The notes: a model not told the origin generated them from the sequence alone. Numbered from the stretch's first letter, positions 8,257-16,670 are shown. The stretch: 60,054 nt of DNA from Streptomyces sp. B93 (GCF_018070565.1 NZ_JAGPXL010000041.1:1-60054), one strand, 5' to 3'. Program-made: numbers and translations.

Positions 8257-9186
8257 TCACAGATCGAGGACCAGCCGTCGTCCCCGGCAGCGGGAGACAC
8301 AGATCATCATCGTGTCGCCCGCTGCCCGCTCGGCCCCGGTGAGCACCGAGTCACGGTGGTCGGGGACGCCTTCGACGACGTCCGTCTCACAGGTGCCGCA
8401 GGTGCCCTCGGCGCAGGAGTACAGCACCTCGACGCCCGCCGCCCGCACCGCCTCCAGGACGGAGACGCCCGCCGGGACGCCCACCGTCCGGCCGGTGCGG
8501 GCCAGGACGACCTCGAACTCCCCGTCGTAGCCGTCCCGTTGTTCCGTCGGCCGGAAACGCTCCACGCGCAACGCTCCGGCCGGGCACCGCTCCTCCATCG
8601 CGTCCAGCAGCGGGCCCGGGCCGCAGCAGTAGACGAGGGTGCCCTCGGGCAGGTCGTCGACGACCGGGGCGAGGTCCAGCGGACCGGCCTCGTCCCGGGG
8701 GCGCAGGGTGACCCGGTTCCCGTAGCGGCGCAGTTCCCCGGTGAACGCCATCGACGCCCGGGTCCGTCCGCCGTACAGCAGCGTCCAGTCCGCGCCCGCC
8801 CGGTCGGCCGCCGCCAGCATCGGCAGGATCGGGGTGATGCCGATGCCGCCCGCGACGAAGCGGTAGCGGGCGGCCGGTTCCAGGGCGAAGTGGTTGCGCG
8901 GGCCGCGCAGCCGCAGCCGGGTGCCCGGCCGCACCCCGGTGTGCACATACGCCGATCCGCCGCGCCCGTCCGCCTCCCGCAGCACGGCGATCCGCCACAC
9001 CGACCGGTCGGCGGGGTCGCCGCACAGCGAGTACTGCCGCTCGAGACCGGGTCCGAGCAGCACGTCGACGTGGGCGCCCGGCGTCCAGGCGGGCAGCGGT
9101 CCGCCCCGCGGGTGGCGCAGGGTGAGGGCGACCACCCCGTCCGCCGCGCACTCGCGCCGTTCGACGAGGAGTTCGTACGTCGTCAT
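8257..9186 (-). CDS. vanB: Vanillate demethylase reductase subunit-like flavin/2Fe-2S oxidoreductase
   Basis: This 309-residue phthalate-dioxygenase-reductase/VanB-type protein has three parts: a flavin domain with RQYSLCGDP, an NAD-binding domain (GGIGITPILPML), and a C-terminal plant-type ferredoxin domain with cysteine pattern CAEGTCGTCETDV. It passes electrons from NAD(P)H to the Rieske oxygenase upstream. ATG 9186 overlaps the stop of the tiny ORF before it (ATGA), so translation is coupled. An in-frame extension further upstream is less likely. The product fits VanB; other aromatic-ring oxygenase reductases are possible. Confidence 0.8.
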   Translation of the reverse strand: MTTYELLVERRECAADGVVALTLRHPRGGPLPAWTPGAHVDVLLGPGLERQYSLCGDPADRSVWRIAVLREADGRGGSAYVHTGVRPGTRLRLRGPRNHFALEPAARYRFVAGGIGITPILPMLAAADRAGADWTLLYGGRTRASMAFTGELRRYGNRVTLRPRDEAGPLDLAPVVDDLPEGTLVYCCGPGPLLDAMEERCPAGALRVERFRPTEQRDGYDGEFEVVLARTGRTVGVPAGVSVLEAVRAAGVEVLYSCAEGTCGTCETDVVEGVPDHRDSVLTGAERAAGDTMMICVSRCRGRRLVLDL

Positions 9187-9356
9187 ACGGCCGTCCCCCG
9201 GGGCCGGTGCCCCTCGGGATGGGCGAGCATCCACTCCCACATGGTCACCGGGTCCTCGGCGGTGTGCTGGGCGCCGCAGTGGCAGGTGCCGTGCAGGAGG
9301 TCGGTGCCCGGCAGCCAGTCGACGCGGTAGACCTCGCCGGTCGTCGGCGCGGTCAC
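9183..9356 (-). CDS. Tiny CxC/His-containing protein inside the vanAB operon
   Basis: This 57-residue ORF sits exactly between the oxygenase and reductase genes. Its GTG (9354-9356) overlaps the upstream TGA as GTGA, and its stop overlaps the downstream ATG as ATGA. The product contains GTCHCGAQHTAEDPVTMWEW and ends AHPEGHRPRGTAV, so Cys-x-Cys and several His could bind a metal or cluster. Both junctions are coupled, which strongly suggests it is translated. I do not recognise a family; a role as electron-transfer or assembly accessory for the Rieske enzyme is inference. Confidence 0.65.
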   Translation of the reverse strand: MTAPTTGEVYRVDWLPGTDLLHGTCHCGAQHTAEDPVTMWEWMLAHPEGHRPRGTAV

Positions 9357-10417
9357 CTGACCCGCTCCACGGGCTTGTCGCCCTCCTCCACCAGCCGGGC
9401 GAGGATACGGCGGGCGGCGAGACCGCCGGTGTCGATGTTGATGCTGAGTTCCTGGTACCCGGCGCGCTCGGTGCCCAGGGTCCGCTGGAGCAGGTTCAGC
9501 GCGTCGACGTCCTGCATGACCACCGTGTGGTTGCCGCTCCGCAGGAACTCGGTGACCTCGGCGTCGTCGGTCGCCCAGTCCCGCGAGACCGCCCAGAAGT
9601 CGTACACCTCGCCGTCGGCGGACGGGGTGATGCAGTACGTGATCTCCGTGTGGAAGGCGTCCGGATCGCTGCCGTCCGGCTCCGGCAGCACCCCCACCGG
9701 GGCGACCCGGCTGTGCAGCAGGTACAGACAGGGCGCGTGGTACTCGATGTCCTGCCAGCGCATGATCCGCCCGTCGATGCCGGTGGAACGGGCGTAGAAC
9801 GGCGGGCACTCGGCGTCGTCCATGTGCCTGCTCACCCGTACGATCCCGGCGCCCTCGTCGACCTCGGTGGTGATCGGCGTCTCGGCGACCTCGGGGGTGC
9901 CGATGTGGCCGCCGTGCAGATAGGTCTCGTGGGAGAGGTCGAGGAGGTTGTCGACGAGGAGCCCGTAGTCGCAGGCGATGGGCTCCATCCCGCGCACGGT
10001 GACCCAGCCCGGCGCGTCGAGGTGCGGGGCCCGCGGGATCGTCGCCGGGTCGGCGAGGGCCGGGTCCCCGATCCAGACCCAGACCAGCGAGTCCACCTCG
10101 GCCACCGGGTAGGCGGCGACCCGGGCCGTGCGCGGGACGCGCCGCTGGCCGGGCACGTAGACGCAGGCGCCGGTGGTGTCGTAGGTGAAGCCGTGGTAGC
10201 CGCAGACGATCCGGTCGCCGTCCAGACCGCTCGCGGAGAGCGGGTAGCGGCGGTGCACACAGCGGTCGGCGAGCGCGACCGGGGTGCCGTCGGTCTCGGT
10301 GCGGTACAGCACGACCGGCTCGCCGAGGACCGTACGGCCGAGGAGGCCACGGCCGACCTCGTGCGCGAAGGCGGCGACGTACCACTGGTTGCGGGCGAAG
10401 GCGGTCATGTGCGGCAT
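9353..10417 (-). CDS. vanA: Rieske non-heme iron oxygenase, vanillate O-demethylase oxygenase subunit-like
   Basis: This 354-residue alpha-subunit has the size of VanA-type demethylases. The Rieske 2Fe-2S ligands are Cys53-x-His55 (DRCVHRRYPL) and Cys72-x2-His75 (VCGYHG). The mononuclear iron site reads DNLLDLSHETYLHGGH, giving bridging Asp160 and His163/His168. VanA converts vanillate to protocatechuate and formaldehyde; related enzymes demethylate other methoxy-arenes, so the substrate is inferred. The ATG at 10417 has GGGAG 8 bases upstream. It heads a coupled vanA-tiny ORF-vanB operon below an IclR-family gene and a palindromic operator. Confidence 0.8.
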   Translation of the reverse strand: MPHMTAFARNQWYVAAFAHEVGRGLLGRTVLGEPVVLYRTETDGTPVALADRCVHRRYPLSASGLDGDRIVCGYHGFTYDTTGACVYVPGQRRVPRTARVAAYPVAEVDSLVWVWIGDPALADPATIPRAPHLDAPGWVTVRGMEPIACDYGLLVDNLLDLSHETYLHGGHIGTPEVAETPITTEVDEGAGIVRVSRHMDDAECPPFYARSTGIDGRIMRWQDIEYHAPCLYLLHSRVAPVGVLPEPDGSDPDAFHTEITYCITPSADGEVYDFWAVSRDWATDDAEVTEFLRSGNHTVVMQDVDALNLLQRTLGTERAGYQELSINIDTGGLAARRILARLVEEGDKPVERVR

Positions 10418-10483
10418 GGGCGCGGCTCCCGTCGTCGGTGGTGCGGTCATGGTCGGGACGGGGGGTGGGGGATCGCAATGCCG

Positions 10484-10500
10484 CTTCCGTCCCACGGAAG
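10484..10500. promoter_or_regulatory. Palindromic operator upstream of vanA (probable IclR site)
   Basis: A perfect 7-3-7 palindrome, CTTCCGT-CCC-ACGGAAG, lies 67 bases upstream of the vanA start and between it and the IclR-family gene. IclR-family operators are often short palindromes of this kind. The pairing with the adjacent regulator is inference. Confidence 0.45.
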
Positions 10501-10529
10501 GGGGGCGGCAGGGAGATGGCCCCCTGGCC

Positions 10530-11276
10530 TCAGGCGGGTCGCCACCCCAGCCGCCGGGAGATGCCGCGGGCTGCCAGCCGTACCGCCGGGATCAGTGCCG
10601 GGACCTGTGTGTCGTCGGCCGGGACCACGACCGAGACGGCCGCCGCCACGGCTCCGCCCGCCCCGCGTACCGGCGCCGCCACCGACAGGGCGTCGTCGGT
10701 GATCTGACGGACGCTCACCGCGCAGCCGGTACGGCGGACCTCGGCGAGCATGCGGCGCAGCAGCGCGGGGTCGGTGACGGTGTGGGTGGTGAACGCGGGC
10801 AGGGGTCCGGTGCAGTACGCCGCCTGGAACTCCGGGTCGGTGTGGGCGAGCAGGGCGAGGCCGACGCCGGTGGCGTGCAGGGGCCAGCGGGCGCCGACCT
10901 GGATGCGGACGCCGACCGCCGAACGGCCCGAGATCCACTCGATGTAGACCACCTCGGTGCCGTCGCGGACCGCCAGCTGCACGTTCTCGTGGGTGGCTTC
11001 GTACAGGTCCTCCAGGAACGGCAGCGCGGCCTGGCGCAGGGCCAGGCCGCGGGGGGCCAGCGCCGACACCTCCCACAGGCGCAGTCCGATGTGGTAGACG
11101 CCGGACGGGTCGCGTTCCAGCGCGCCCCACGCCGTGAGGGCGCCGACCAGCCGGTGCGCGGTGGTGAGGGGTAGTCCCGCGCGGCGGCTGATGTCCGTCA
11201 GGGTCAGGGCCGGGTGGTCGTGGTCGAAGGCGTCGAGCACCGCGAGCAGCCGGTCGGGCGCGGAACGCGGGGGCAT
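10530..11276 (-). CDS. IclR-family transcriptional regulator
   Basis: The 248-residue protein has an N-terminal winged helix-turn-helix (LLAVLDAFDHDHPALTLTDI; RRAGLPLTTAHRLVGAL). A C-terminal IclR effector domain follows (ATHENVQLAVRDGTEVVYIE; LHATGVGLALLA). Such regulators commonly control aromatic-acid catabolism. It lies directly upstream of, and on the same strand as, vanAB, so vanillate or protocatechuate control is likely (inference). ATG 11276 follows the secreted copper protein stop by only 20 bases and has just a weak GGAG, so it might be read from the upstream transcript. Confidence 0.8.
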   Translation of the reverse strand: MPPRSAPDRLLAVLDAFDHDHPALTLTDISRRAGLPLTTAHRLVGALTAWGALERDPSGVYHIGLRLWEVSALAPRGLALRQAALPFLEDLYEATHENVQLAVRDGTEVVYIEWISGRSAVGVRIQVGARWPLHATGVGLALLAHTDPEFQAAYCTGPLPAFTTHTVTDPALLRRMLAEVRRTGCAVSVRQITDDALSVAAPVRGAGGAVAAAVSVVVPADDTQVPALIPAVRLAARGISRRLGWRPA

Positions 11277-11296
11277 GCTCCGAGGATCACCCGTGG

Positions 11297-12244
11297 TCAG
11301 TGGCCGTGGGTAGACCCCGGAGTCTCCTTCTCGTGCTCCTCCGGCTCCGGCCGCGGCTGCCCGGCGCCGGAGTCCAGGTGCACCGTGAAGGCCGCCGTGC
11401 GCACTTCGCCGTCCGCCTTGAAGTCCAGGAAGAGCCGGTAACTGCCCGAGCTGGGCGCGGTGGTGGCGAAGGCGACGCGGGGGCCGGACGTCTCGTCGCC
11501 GTGGGCCTCCTCGTGCGGGTGGACGTGCAGGTAGGCGAGGTCGCCGGAGCGCAGGGCGACGAGGTGGCCGTAGGCACCGAGGTAGGGCTGGAGGGTGGTG
11601 ACGGGGCGGCCGTCGCGGCGGACGGTGAAGGTCAGGTCGCTCTCCCGGCCCGCGCTCAGGTCGCCGTTCAGCTCGACGGTGTAGCCGTCGACCGTGGCGG
11701 TCCTGGACGCGGCGGGCAGCGCCGCCGGTTCGTACGTCCCGGAGACGGCCAGGTCGGCGCCCAGTGTCAGGCCCTCCTCCTCGGCGGCGGGCGTGAAGTC
11801 CGCGAGGACGCGGTAGCCGCCGGGGTCGGGGAGCGTGGTGGTGGTGGACCAGGTGCCGTCCTCGGCGCGTACGGGGTGCAGATGGCGGTAGGTGGTGAGG
11901 TCGCGGGAGGCGACGATCAGGTGCAGCTCCTTCTCGTGCTCGACCCGGTAGTCGGTGACCGGGCGTCCGTCCGCGCCTCGGACCACGAACCGCAGCGTGC
12001 TCTTCTCGCCCGCCTTCACCTGGGGTGTGCGCAGGTCGAGGGCGTAGCCGTCGGCGGCGATCTGGAGGCCGCCGGGTGAGGTGTCGGCGGCCGGTTTGCT
12101 CGCTGGGGCGTGCTCGGCGGATGCGTGGGCCGCCTTGTCCGGCGCGGTGTCGACGGGGGAGACCGCGTTGCCGATGCCGTAGGCGGCGGCGAAGGTCGCG
12201 GCGAGCGCGGTGCCGAAGGCGCCGATCTTCGTGAGGGAGTTCAT
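11297..12244 (-). CDS. Secreted His-rich protein paired with copper ATPase
   Basis: This 315-residue exported protein has a signal-like N-terminus (KIGAFGTALAATFAAAYGIG). Two Ig-like or cupredoxin-like beta repeats follow, each with HLIV/HLVAL-type strands and His pairs (YRHLHPV; AYLHVHPHEEAHGDE). A His/Glu tail ends in HGH. I do not know a defined family function, but clustered surface His and divergence from copA over CsoR-like operators point to extracytoplasmic copper binding or sensing. ATG 12244 has AGGAG 8 bases upstream. Confidence 0.75.
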   Translation of the reverse strand: MNSLTKIGAFGTALAATFAAAYGIGNAVSPVDTAPDKAAHASAEHAPASKPAADTSPGGLQIAADGYALDLRTPQVKAGEKSTLRFVVRGADGRPVTDYRVEHEKELHLIVASRDLTTYRHLHPVRAEDGTWSTTTTLPDPGGYRVLADFTPAAEEEGLTLGADLAVSGTYEPAALPAASRTATVDGYTVELNGDLSAGRESDLTFTVRRDGRPVTTLQPYLGAYGHLVALRSGDLAYLHVHPHEEAHGDETSGPRVAFATTAPSSGSYRLFLDFKADGEVRTAAFTVHLDSGAGQPRPEPEEHEKETPGSTHGH

Positions 12245-12293
12245 CGCGGGCTCCTGGGTGGTGGTCGCTCGGGCTCTTCATGACTTGCCCTGG

Positions 12294-12312
12294 ATACCTA
12301 CTGGGGGTATAC
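12294..12312. promoter_or_regulatory. CsoR-like copper operator, copy 1
   Basis: The pseudo-palindrome ATACCTACTGGGGGTATAC resembles the GTATACCC-type boxes bound by the Cu(I) repressor CsoR. It lies about 50 bases upstream of the secreted protein start on the minus strand. One half-site is imperfect. Confidence 0.6.
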
Positions 12313-12323
12313 AGGAGTCAGCT

Positions 12324-12343
12324 TATACCCCCCTGGGGTATGA
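12324..12343. promoter_or_regulatory. CsoR-like copper operator, copy 2
   Basis: TTATACCCCCCTGGGGTATGA (12323-12343) is a near-perfect CsoR-type palindrome about 55 bases upstream of copA. With copy 1 it forms a divergent double operator spaced about 30 bases centre to centre, so both genes should be de-repressed by copper. No csoR gene is present in the window. Confidence 0.6.
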
Positions 12344-12397
12344 AGTGAAGAGGGAGCGCCCAGCGCGTGGGAACGCGCGAGAAGGAGTGATGAGGCA

Positions 12398-14647
12398 GTG
12401 ATCAGCACCACCGCCCCCGGCACCACCGAGGTCGAACTCGCCATCGGCGGGATGACCTGCGCCTCCTGCGCGGCGCGCATCGAGAAGAAGCTCAACCGCA
12501 TGGACGGCGTCACCGCCACCGTCAACTACGCGACGGAGAAGGCGAAGGTGGCGTACCCCCCGGAGGTGTCCGTCCCCGACCTCATCGCCACCGTCGAGGC
12601 CACCGGCTACACCGCCCACGAGCCGGCGCCCCCGGCGGCCGAACCACCGGGGGCGCAGGAACACGACGAGCTGAAGCCGCTGCGGGAGCGGCTGGTCACC
12701 GCCGTGGTCCTGGCCGTCCCGGTGATCGCCATGGCGATGGTCCCGGCGCTCCAGTTCGAGTACTGGCAGTGGCTGTCCCTCACCCTCGCCGCGCCCGTCG
12801 TCACCTACGCCGCCTGGCCGTTCCACCGCGCCGCCTGGACCAACGCCCGGCACGGCGCCGCCACCATGGACACGCTGATCTCGGTCGGCACCTCGGCGGC
12901 GTTCCTCTGGTCGCTGTGGGCGCTGTTCCTCGGCACCGCGGGCACACCCGGCATGACCCACCCCTTCGAGCTGACCATCGCCCGCGGCGACGGCGCCGCC
13001 AACATCTATCTGGAGGCCGCCGCCGGGGTCACCGCGTTCATCCTCGCCGGGCGCTACTTCGAGGCCCGGTCCAAGCGCCGCGCGGGCGCGGCCCTGCGGG
13101 CGCTGATGGAACTGGGCGCCAAGGACGTGACCGTGCTGCGGGACGGCGGCGAGGCGCGGGTGCCCATAGGCGAGCTGAACGTCGGCGACCGCTTCCTGGT
13201 GCGGCCCGGCGAGAAGATCGCCACCGACGGGACGGTGGTCGAGGGCTCCTCCGCCGTGGACGCCTCCACGCTCACCGGCGAGTCCGTCCCCGTCGAGGTG
13301 GGCGTCGGGGACGCCGTGACCGGCGCGACCGTCAACGCCGGGGGACGGCTGGTCGTCGAGGCCACCCGGGTCGGCGCCGACACCCAGCTCGCGCGGATGG
13401 CCAAGCTGGTCGAGGACGCGCAGAACGGCAAGGCGGCGGCCCAGCGGCTGGCCGACCGGATCTCCGGGGTCTTCGTGCCGGTCGTCATCGCGCTCGCCCT
13501 CGGCACGCTCGGCTTCTGGCTCGGCAACGGCGCCGGACTCACCGCGGCCTTCACCGCCGCCGTCGCCGTACTGATCATCGCCTGCCCGTGCGCCCTGGGC
13601 CTGGCCACGCCGACCGCGCTCATGGTCGGCACCGGGCGCGGCGCCCAGCTCGGCATCCTGATCAAGGGACCGGAGGTGCTGGAGTCCACCCGGCGCGTCG
13701 ACACCGTCGTCCTCGACAAGACCGGCACCGTCACCACCGGCCGGATGACCCTGCTGGCCGTCCACACCGCCGACGGCGAGGACGAGACGGAGGTGCTGCG
13801 GCTGGCCGGGGCGCTGGAGCACGCCTCCGAGCACCCGGTGGCGCGGGCCGTCGCCGCCGGCGCGCTGGAGCGGACCGGGGCCGCGCTGCCGGTGCCGGAG
13901 GACTTCGCGAACGTACCGGGCCTCGGCGTGCAGGGGATCGTCGAGGGGCACGCGGTCCTCGTCGGGCGGGAGAAGCTGCTGGGTGAGTGGGCGATCGACC
14001 TGCCCGCGGACCTCGCGGCGGCGAAGGCGGCGGCCGAGCGGTCCGGCCGTACGGCGATCGCGGTGGCCTGGGACGGCGCCGCGCGGGCCGTCCTGGAGGT
14101 CGCCGACGCGGTCAAGGACACCAGCGCCGAGGCCATCGCCCGGCTGCGGGCGCTGGGGCTGCGGCCCGTCCTCCTCACCGGCGACAACGAGGCGGTCGCC
14201 CGGGCGGTCGCCGCCGAGGTCGGCATCGACGAGGTGATCGCCGAGGTGCTGCCCGAGGACAAGGCCGCCGTGGTCAAGGGCCTCCAGGCCGAGGGGCGTT
14301 CGGTGGCCATGGTCGGGGACGGCGTCAACGACGCCGCCGCGCTCGCCCAGGCCGACCTCGGGCTCGCGATGGGCACCGGCACCGACGCCGCGATCGAGGC
14401 GGGCGACCTGACGCTGGTCCGCGGTGACCTGCGGGCGGCGGCGGACGCCATCCGGCTGTCCCGAAGGACCCTCGGCACCATCAGGTCCAACCTCTTCTGG
14501 GCCTTCGCCTACAACGTCGCCGCCCTGCCGCTCGCCGCGGCGGGACTGCTCAACCCGATGATCGCCGGGGCGGCCATGGCCTTCTCGTCGGTCTTCGTCG
14601 TCGGCAACTCGCTGCGGCTGCGGCGGTTCAGGGCACTCGGGGCGTGA
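12398..14647 (+). CDS. copA: Copper-translocating P1B-type ATPase
   Basis: This 749-residue heavy-metal ATPase has one N-terminal HMA domain with GMTCASC (18-24). The transmembrane ion site is Cys-Pro-Cys at 396-398 (IIACPCALGLATP), the phosphorylation motif is Asp440-KTGT, and GDGVNDAAAL is in the hinge. The HEHP equivalent reads ASEHP. CPC plus the HMA motif identifies Cu(I) export across the plasma membrane. The GTG 12398 start has AAGGAG about 10 bases upstream. Expression is probably copper-induced through the CsoR-like boxes just upstream. It is convergent with the GDPD gene. Confidence 0.93.
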   Translation: MISTTAPGTTEVELAIGGMTCASCAARIEKKLNRMDGVTATVNYATEKAKVAYPPEVSVPDLIATVEATGYTAHEPAPPAAEPPGAQEHDELKPLRERLVTAVVLAVPVIAMAMVPALQFEYWQWLSLTLAAPVVTYAAWPFHRAAWTNARHGAATMDTLISVGTSAAFLWSLWALFLGTAGTPGMTHPFELTIARGDGAANIYLEAAAGVTAFILAGRYFEARSKRRAGAALRALMELGAKDVTVLRDGGEARVPIGELNVGDRFLVRPGEKIATDGTVVEGSSAVDASTLTGESVPVEVGVGDAVTGATVNAGGRLVVEATRVGADTQLARMAKLVEDAQNGKAAAQRLADRISGVFVPVVIALALGTLGFWLGNGAGLTAAFTAAVAVLIIACPCALGLATPTALMVGTGRGAQLGILIKGPEVLESTRRVDTVVLDKTGTVTTGRMTLLAVHTADGEDETEVLRLAGALEHASEHPVARAVAAGALERTGAALPVPEDFANVPGLGVQGIVEGHAVLVGREKLLGEWAIDLPADLAAAKAAAERSGRTAIAVAWDGAARAVLEVADAVKDTSAEAIARLRALGLRPVLLTGDNEAVARAVAAEVGIDEVIAEVLPEDKAAVVKGLQAEGRSVAMVGDGVNDAAALAQADLGLAMGTGTDAAIEAGDLTLVRGDLRAAADAIRLSRRTLGTIRSNLFWAFAYNVAALPLAAAGLLNPMIAGAAMAFSSVFVVGNSLRLRRFRALGA

Positions 14648-14659
14648 GGCGGTCCGTGG

Positions 14660-14676
14660 TCACGGCCCGGCCGTGA
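14660..14676. terminator. Short stem-loop between copA and the GDPD gene
   Basis: A 7-bp perfect stem (TCACGGC/GCCGTGA) with a 3-base loop lies in the 41-base gap between convergent genes. It is a plausible but small bidirectional terminator. Confidence 0.35.
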
Positions 14677-14688
14677 GGGGGTCCACGC

Positions 14689-15414
14689 TCAGGGCCGGTC
14701 CTGTGCGCGCTCGCGGAGCGCGCACAGGACGTCGACCCGGTTCGTGGTGATCGAGTCGACGCCCGCCGCGATCAGACGGCGCATCGCCCGACCGGTGTCC
14801 GGCGTCCACACCGACACCAGGTAGCCGTCGGCGTGGACCCGGTCGGCGAGGGCCCGGTCCACCAGCGGGAAGCGGTAGTTGAGCCAGCGGGGCCGGACCG
14901 CGTCCAGCAGCACCGGACGCGGCGGCGCCAGGGTCGTCCAGGTCAGGGCGATCTCGGCGTCGGGGTCGGCGGCGCGGATCGCGAGCATCGCCTCGGCGCC
15001 CGCGCAGTAGTAGACGCGGTCCCGCGCCCCGGCCTCGCCTACGACGTCCACGATCCGGCGGGCCGCCCGCACCTCCGGGGTGCCGGGCAGGTCGATCATC
15101 ACCCGGTGCCCCTCGGTCGCGGCGAGCGCGTCCGTGAGCGTCGGCACCCGGCCCGCCGTCAGCCCGTCCACCTCGGCGGCGGACAGTGTGAGCAGCGGGC
15201 GGTCGTGCTCCCACAGCCGCTTCAGCGTGCCGTCGTGCAGCAGCAGCGGGACACCGTCCCGGGTGAGCCGTACGTCGATCTCGACCGCGTCCGCGCCCCG
15301 GCGGAGCGCGGAGGCCAGCGAGTCGAGCGTGTTCTCCCGGAAGCGGTACGGATCGCCGCGGTGGCCCACCGCGGTGACGGTACGGGGGCGGGCGGGGCGT
15401 GGACGCTCGTTCAT
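14689..15414 (-). CDS. Glycerophosphodiester phosphodiesterase family protein
   Basis: This 241-residue GDPD-type TIM barrel has GHRGD, the metal-site ENT (RFRENTLDSL), VEIDVRLTRDG and LLLHDGTL, i.e. the usual His, Glu-x-Asp and His-Asp metal ligands. The C-terminal end is VWTPDTG...GVDSITTNR. It hydrolyses glycerophosphodiesters to glycerol-3-phosphate and an alcohol. No signal peptide is visible, so it is cytosolic. ATG 15414 overlaps the upstream deaminase stop by one base (TGATG), so it is the second gene of a coupled pair. Confidence 0.85.
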   Translation of the reverse strand: MNERPRPARPRTVTAVGHRGDPYRFRENTLDSLASALRRGADAVEIDVRLTRDGVPLLLHDGTLKRLWEHDRPLLTLSAAEVDGLTAGRVPTLTDALAATEGHRVMIDLPGTPEVRAARRIVDVVGEAGARDRVYYCAGAEAMLAIRAADPDAEIALTWTTLAPPRPVLLDAVRPRWLNYRFPLVDRALADRVHADGYLVSVWTPDTGRAMRRLIAAGVDSITTNRVDVLCALRERAQDRP

Positions 15415-16475
15415 CAGCCGGTGAGCCAGTCCGTGGTGTAGGCGTCGATCTCGGCGGCCAGCTTCGCCTTCCCCGCCTCGTCGAGGAAGGACGCGGTCAC
15501 GGCGTTCTTCGCCAGCTCGGCCAGACCTCGCTCGTCGAGGTCCAGCAGCCGGGCGGCGACCGCGTACTCGTTGTTGAGGTCCGTGCCGAACATCGGCGGG
15601 TCGTCGGAGTTGACGGTGACCAGGACCCCGGCCCGCACGAACTCCTTTATCGGGTGCTCGTCCAGGTTCGCCACCGCCCGGGTCGCGATGTTCGAGGTCG
15701 GGCAGACCTCCAGCGCGATCCGGTGCTCGGCCAGGTGCGCCAGCAGCTTGGGGTCCCGCGCGGAGCTGGTGCCGTGCCCGATGCGTTCGGCGCGCAGATG
15801 CGTCAGGGCGTCCCACACCGTCTTCGGGCCGGTGGTCTCCCCGGCGTGCGGCACCGACCGCAGCCCCGCGGCGATCGCCCGGTCGAAGTACGGCTTGAAC
15901 TGCGGCCTCGGCACGCCGATCTCGGGCCCGCCCAGCCCGAACGACACCAGGCCCTCCGGGCGCAGCCGGTCGTCGGTCGCGAGCCGCACGGTCTCCTCGG
16001 CCGACTCCAGACCGGCCTCCCCGGGGATGTCGAAGCACCAGCGCAGCACGGTCCCGAACTCGGTCTCCGCCGCCTTGCGGGCGTCCTCGATCGCGTCCAT
16101 GAAGGACGCCTCGTCGATCCCGCGCCGGGTCGAGGAGTACGGCGTGATGGTCAGCTCGGCGTAGCGCACCTGCTGCCGGGCCAGCTCCCTCGCCACCTCG
16201 TACGTCAGCAGGCGGACGTCCTCCGGGGTGCGGATCAGGTCGACCACCGACAGGTAGACGTCGATGAAGTGCGCGAAGTCCGTGAACGTGAAGTAGTCGA
16301 CCAGGGCCTCGGGGTCCGTGGGGACCTTGGAGTCCGGGTGGCGCGCGGCCAGCGCGGACACGATGCGCGGGGAGGCGGAACCGACGTGGTGCACATGCAG
16401 TTCGGCCTTCGGCAGTCCGGCGATGAAGGCGTGCAGGTCGTGCGGGATGCGCGGCTCGACGAGATGGTCGGGCAA
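15414..16475 (-). CDS. Adenosine deaminase family protein, possibly aminodeoxyfutalosine deaminase
   Basis: This 353-residue amidohydrolase of the ADA group has the metal motif LPKAELHVHHVGS, then HAGE (catalytic Glu), RIGHGT and SDDPPMF near the end. Classical adenosine deaminases read HxHLdG/HLxGS where this has HVHHVGS, and the following ASPRIVSALAARHP is also unusual. I associate this variant with enzymes annotated as 6-aminodeoxyfutalosine deaminase of the futalosine menaquinone pathway, but only from memory. Adenosine or adenine deamination remains possible. ATG 16475 is followed by the coupled GDPD gene. Confidence 0.8.
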   Translation of the reverse strand: MPDHLVEPRIPHDLHAFIAGLPKAELHVHHVGSASPRIVSALAARHPDSKVPTDPEALVDYFTFTDFAHFIDVYLSVVDLIRTPEDVRLLTYEVARELARQQVRYAELTITPYSSTRRGIDEASFMDAIEDARKAAETEFGTVLRWCFDIPGEAGLESAEETVRLATDDRLRPEGLVSFGLGGPEIGVPRPQFKPYFDRAIAAGLRSVPHAGETTGPKTVWDALTHLRAERIGHGTSSARDPKLLAHLAEHRIALEVCPTSNIATRAVANLDEHPIKEFVRAGVLVTVNSDDPPMFGTDLNNEYAVAARLLDLDERGLAELAKNAVTASFLDEAGKAKLAAEIDAYTTDWLTG

Positions 16476-16670
16476 GGTTCCTCCCCGGGAACGGCGCCCC
16501 GCGCCGCCCTCGGGGCGGCGGGGCGGGGTGATCGGCTGATCGGTGACTCGGGATCATCGTAGGCCGGTCCCGTGGCGGCCCGTGCCGCGCCGTAGCATGA
16601 CGGCACGGTCGAAGGACGTGACCGTGCAGCCGACGCACCTGATCGCACCGCCGACGGAGGGGACCCGCCC

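Noticed and set aside
10530..12281. Long N-terminal extension of the IclR frame into the copper gene
   Set aside because: The upstream part overlaps the secreted copper protein in another frame and is Arg/Pro-rich; the IclR domain itself begins near 11276.
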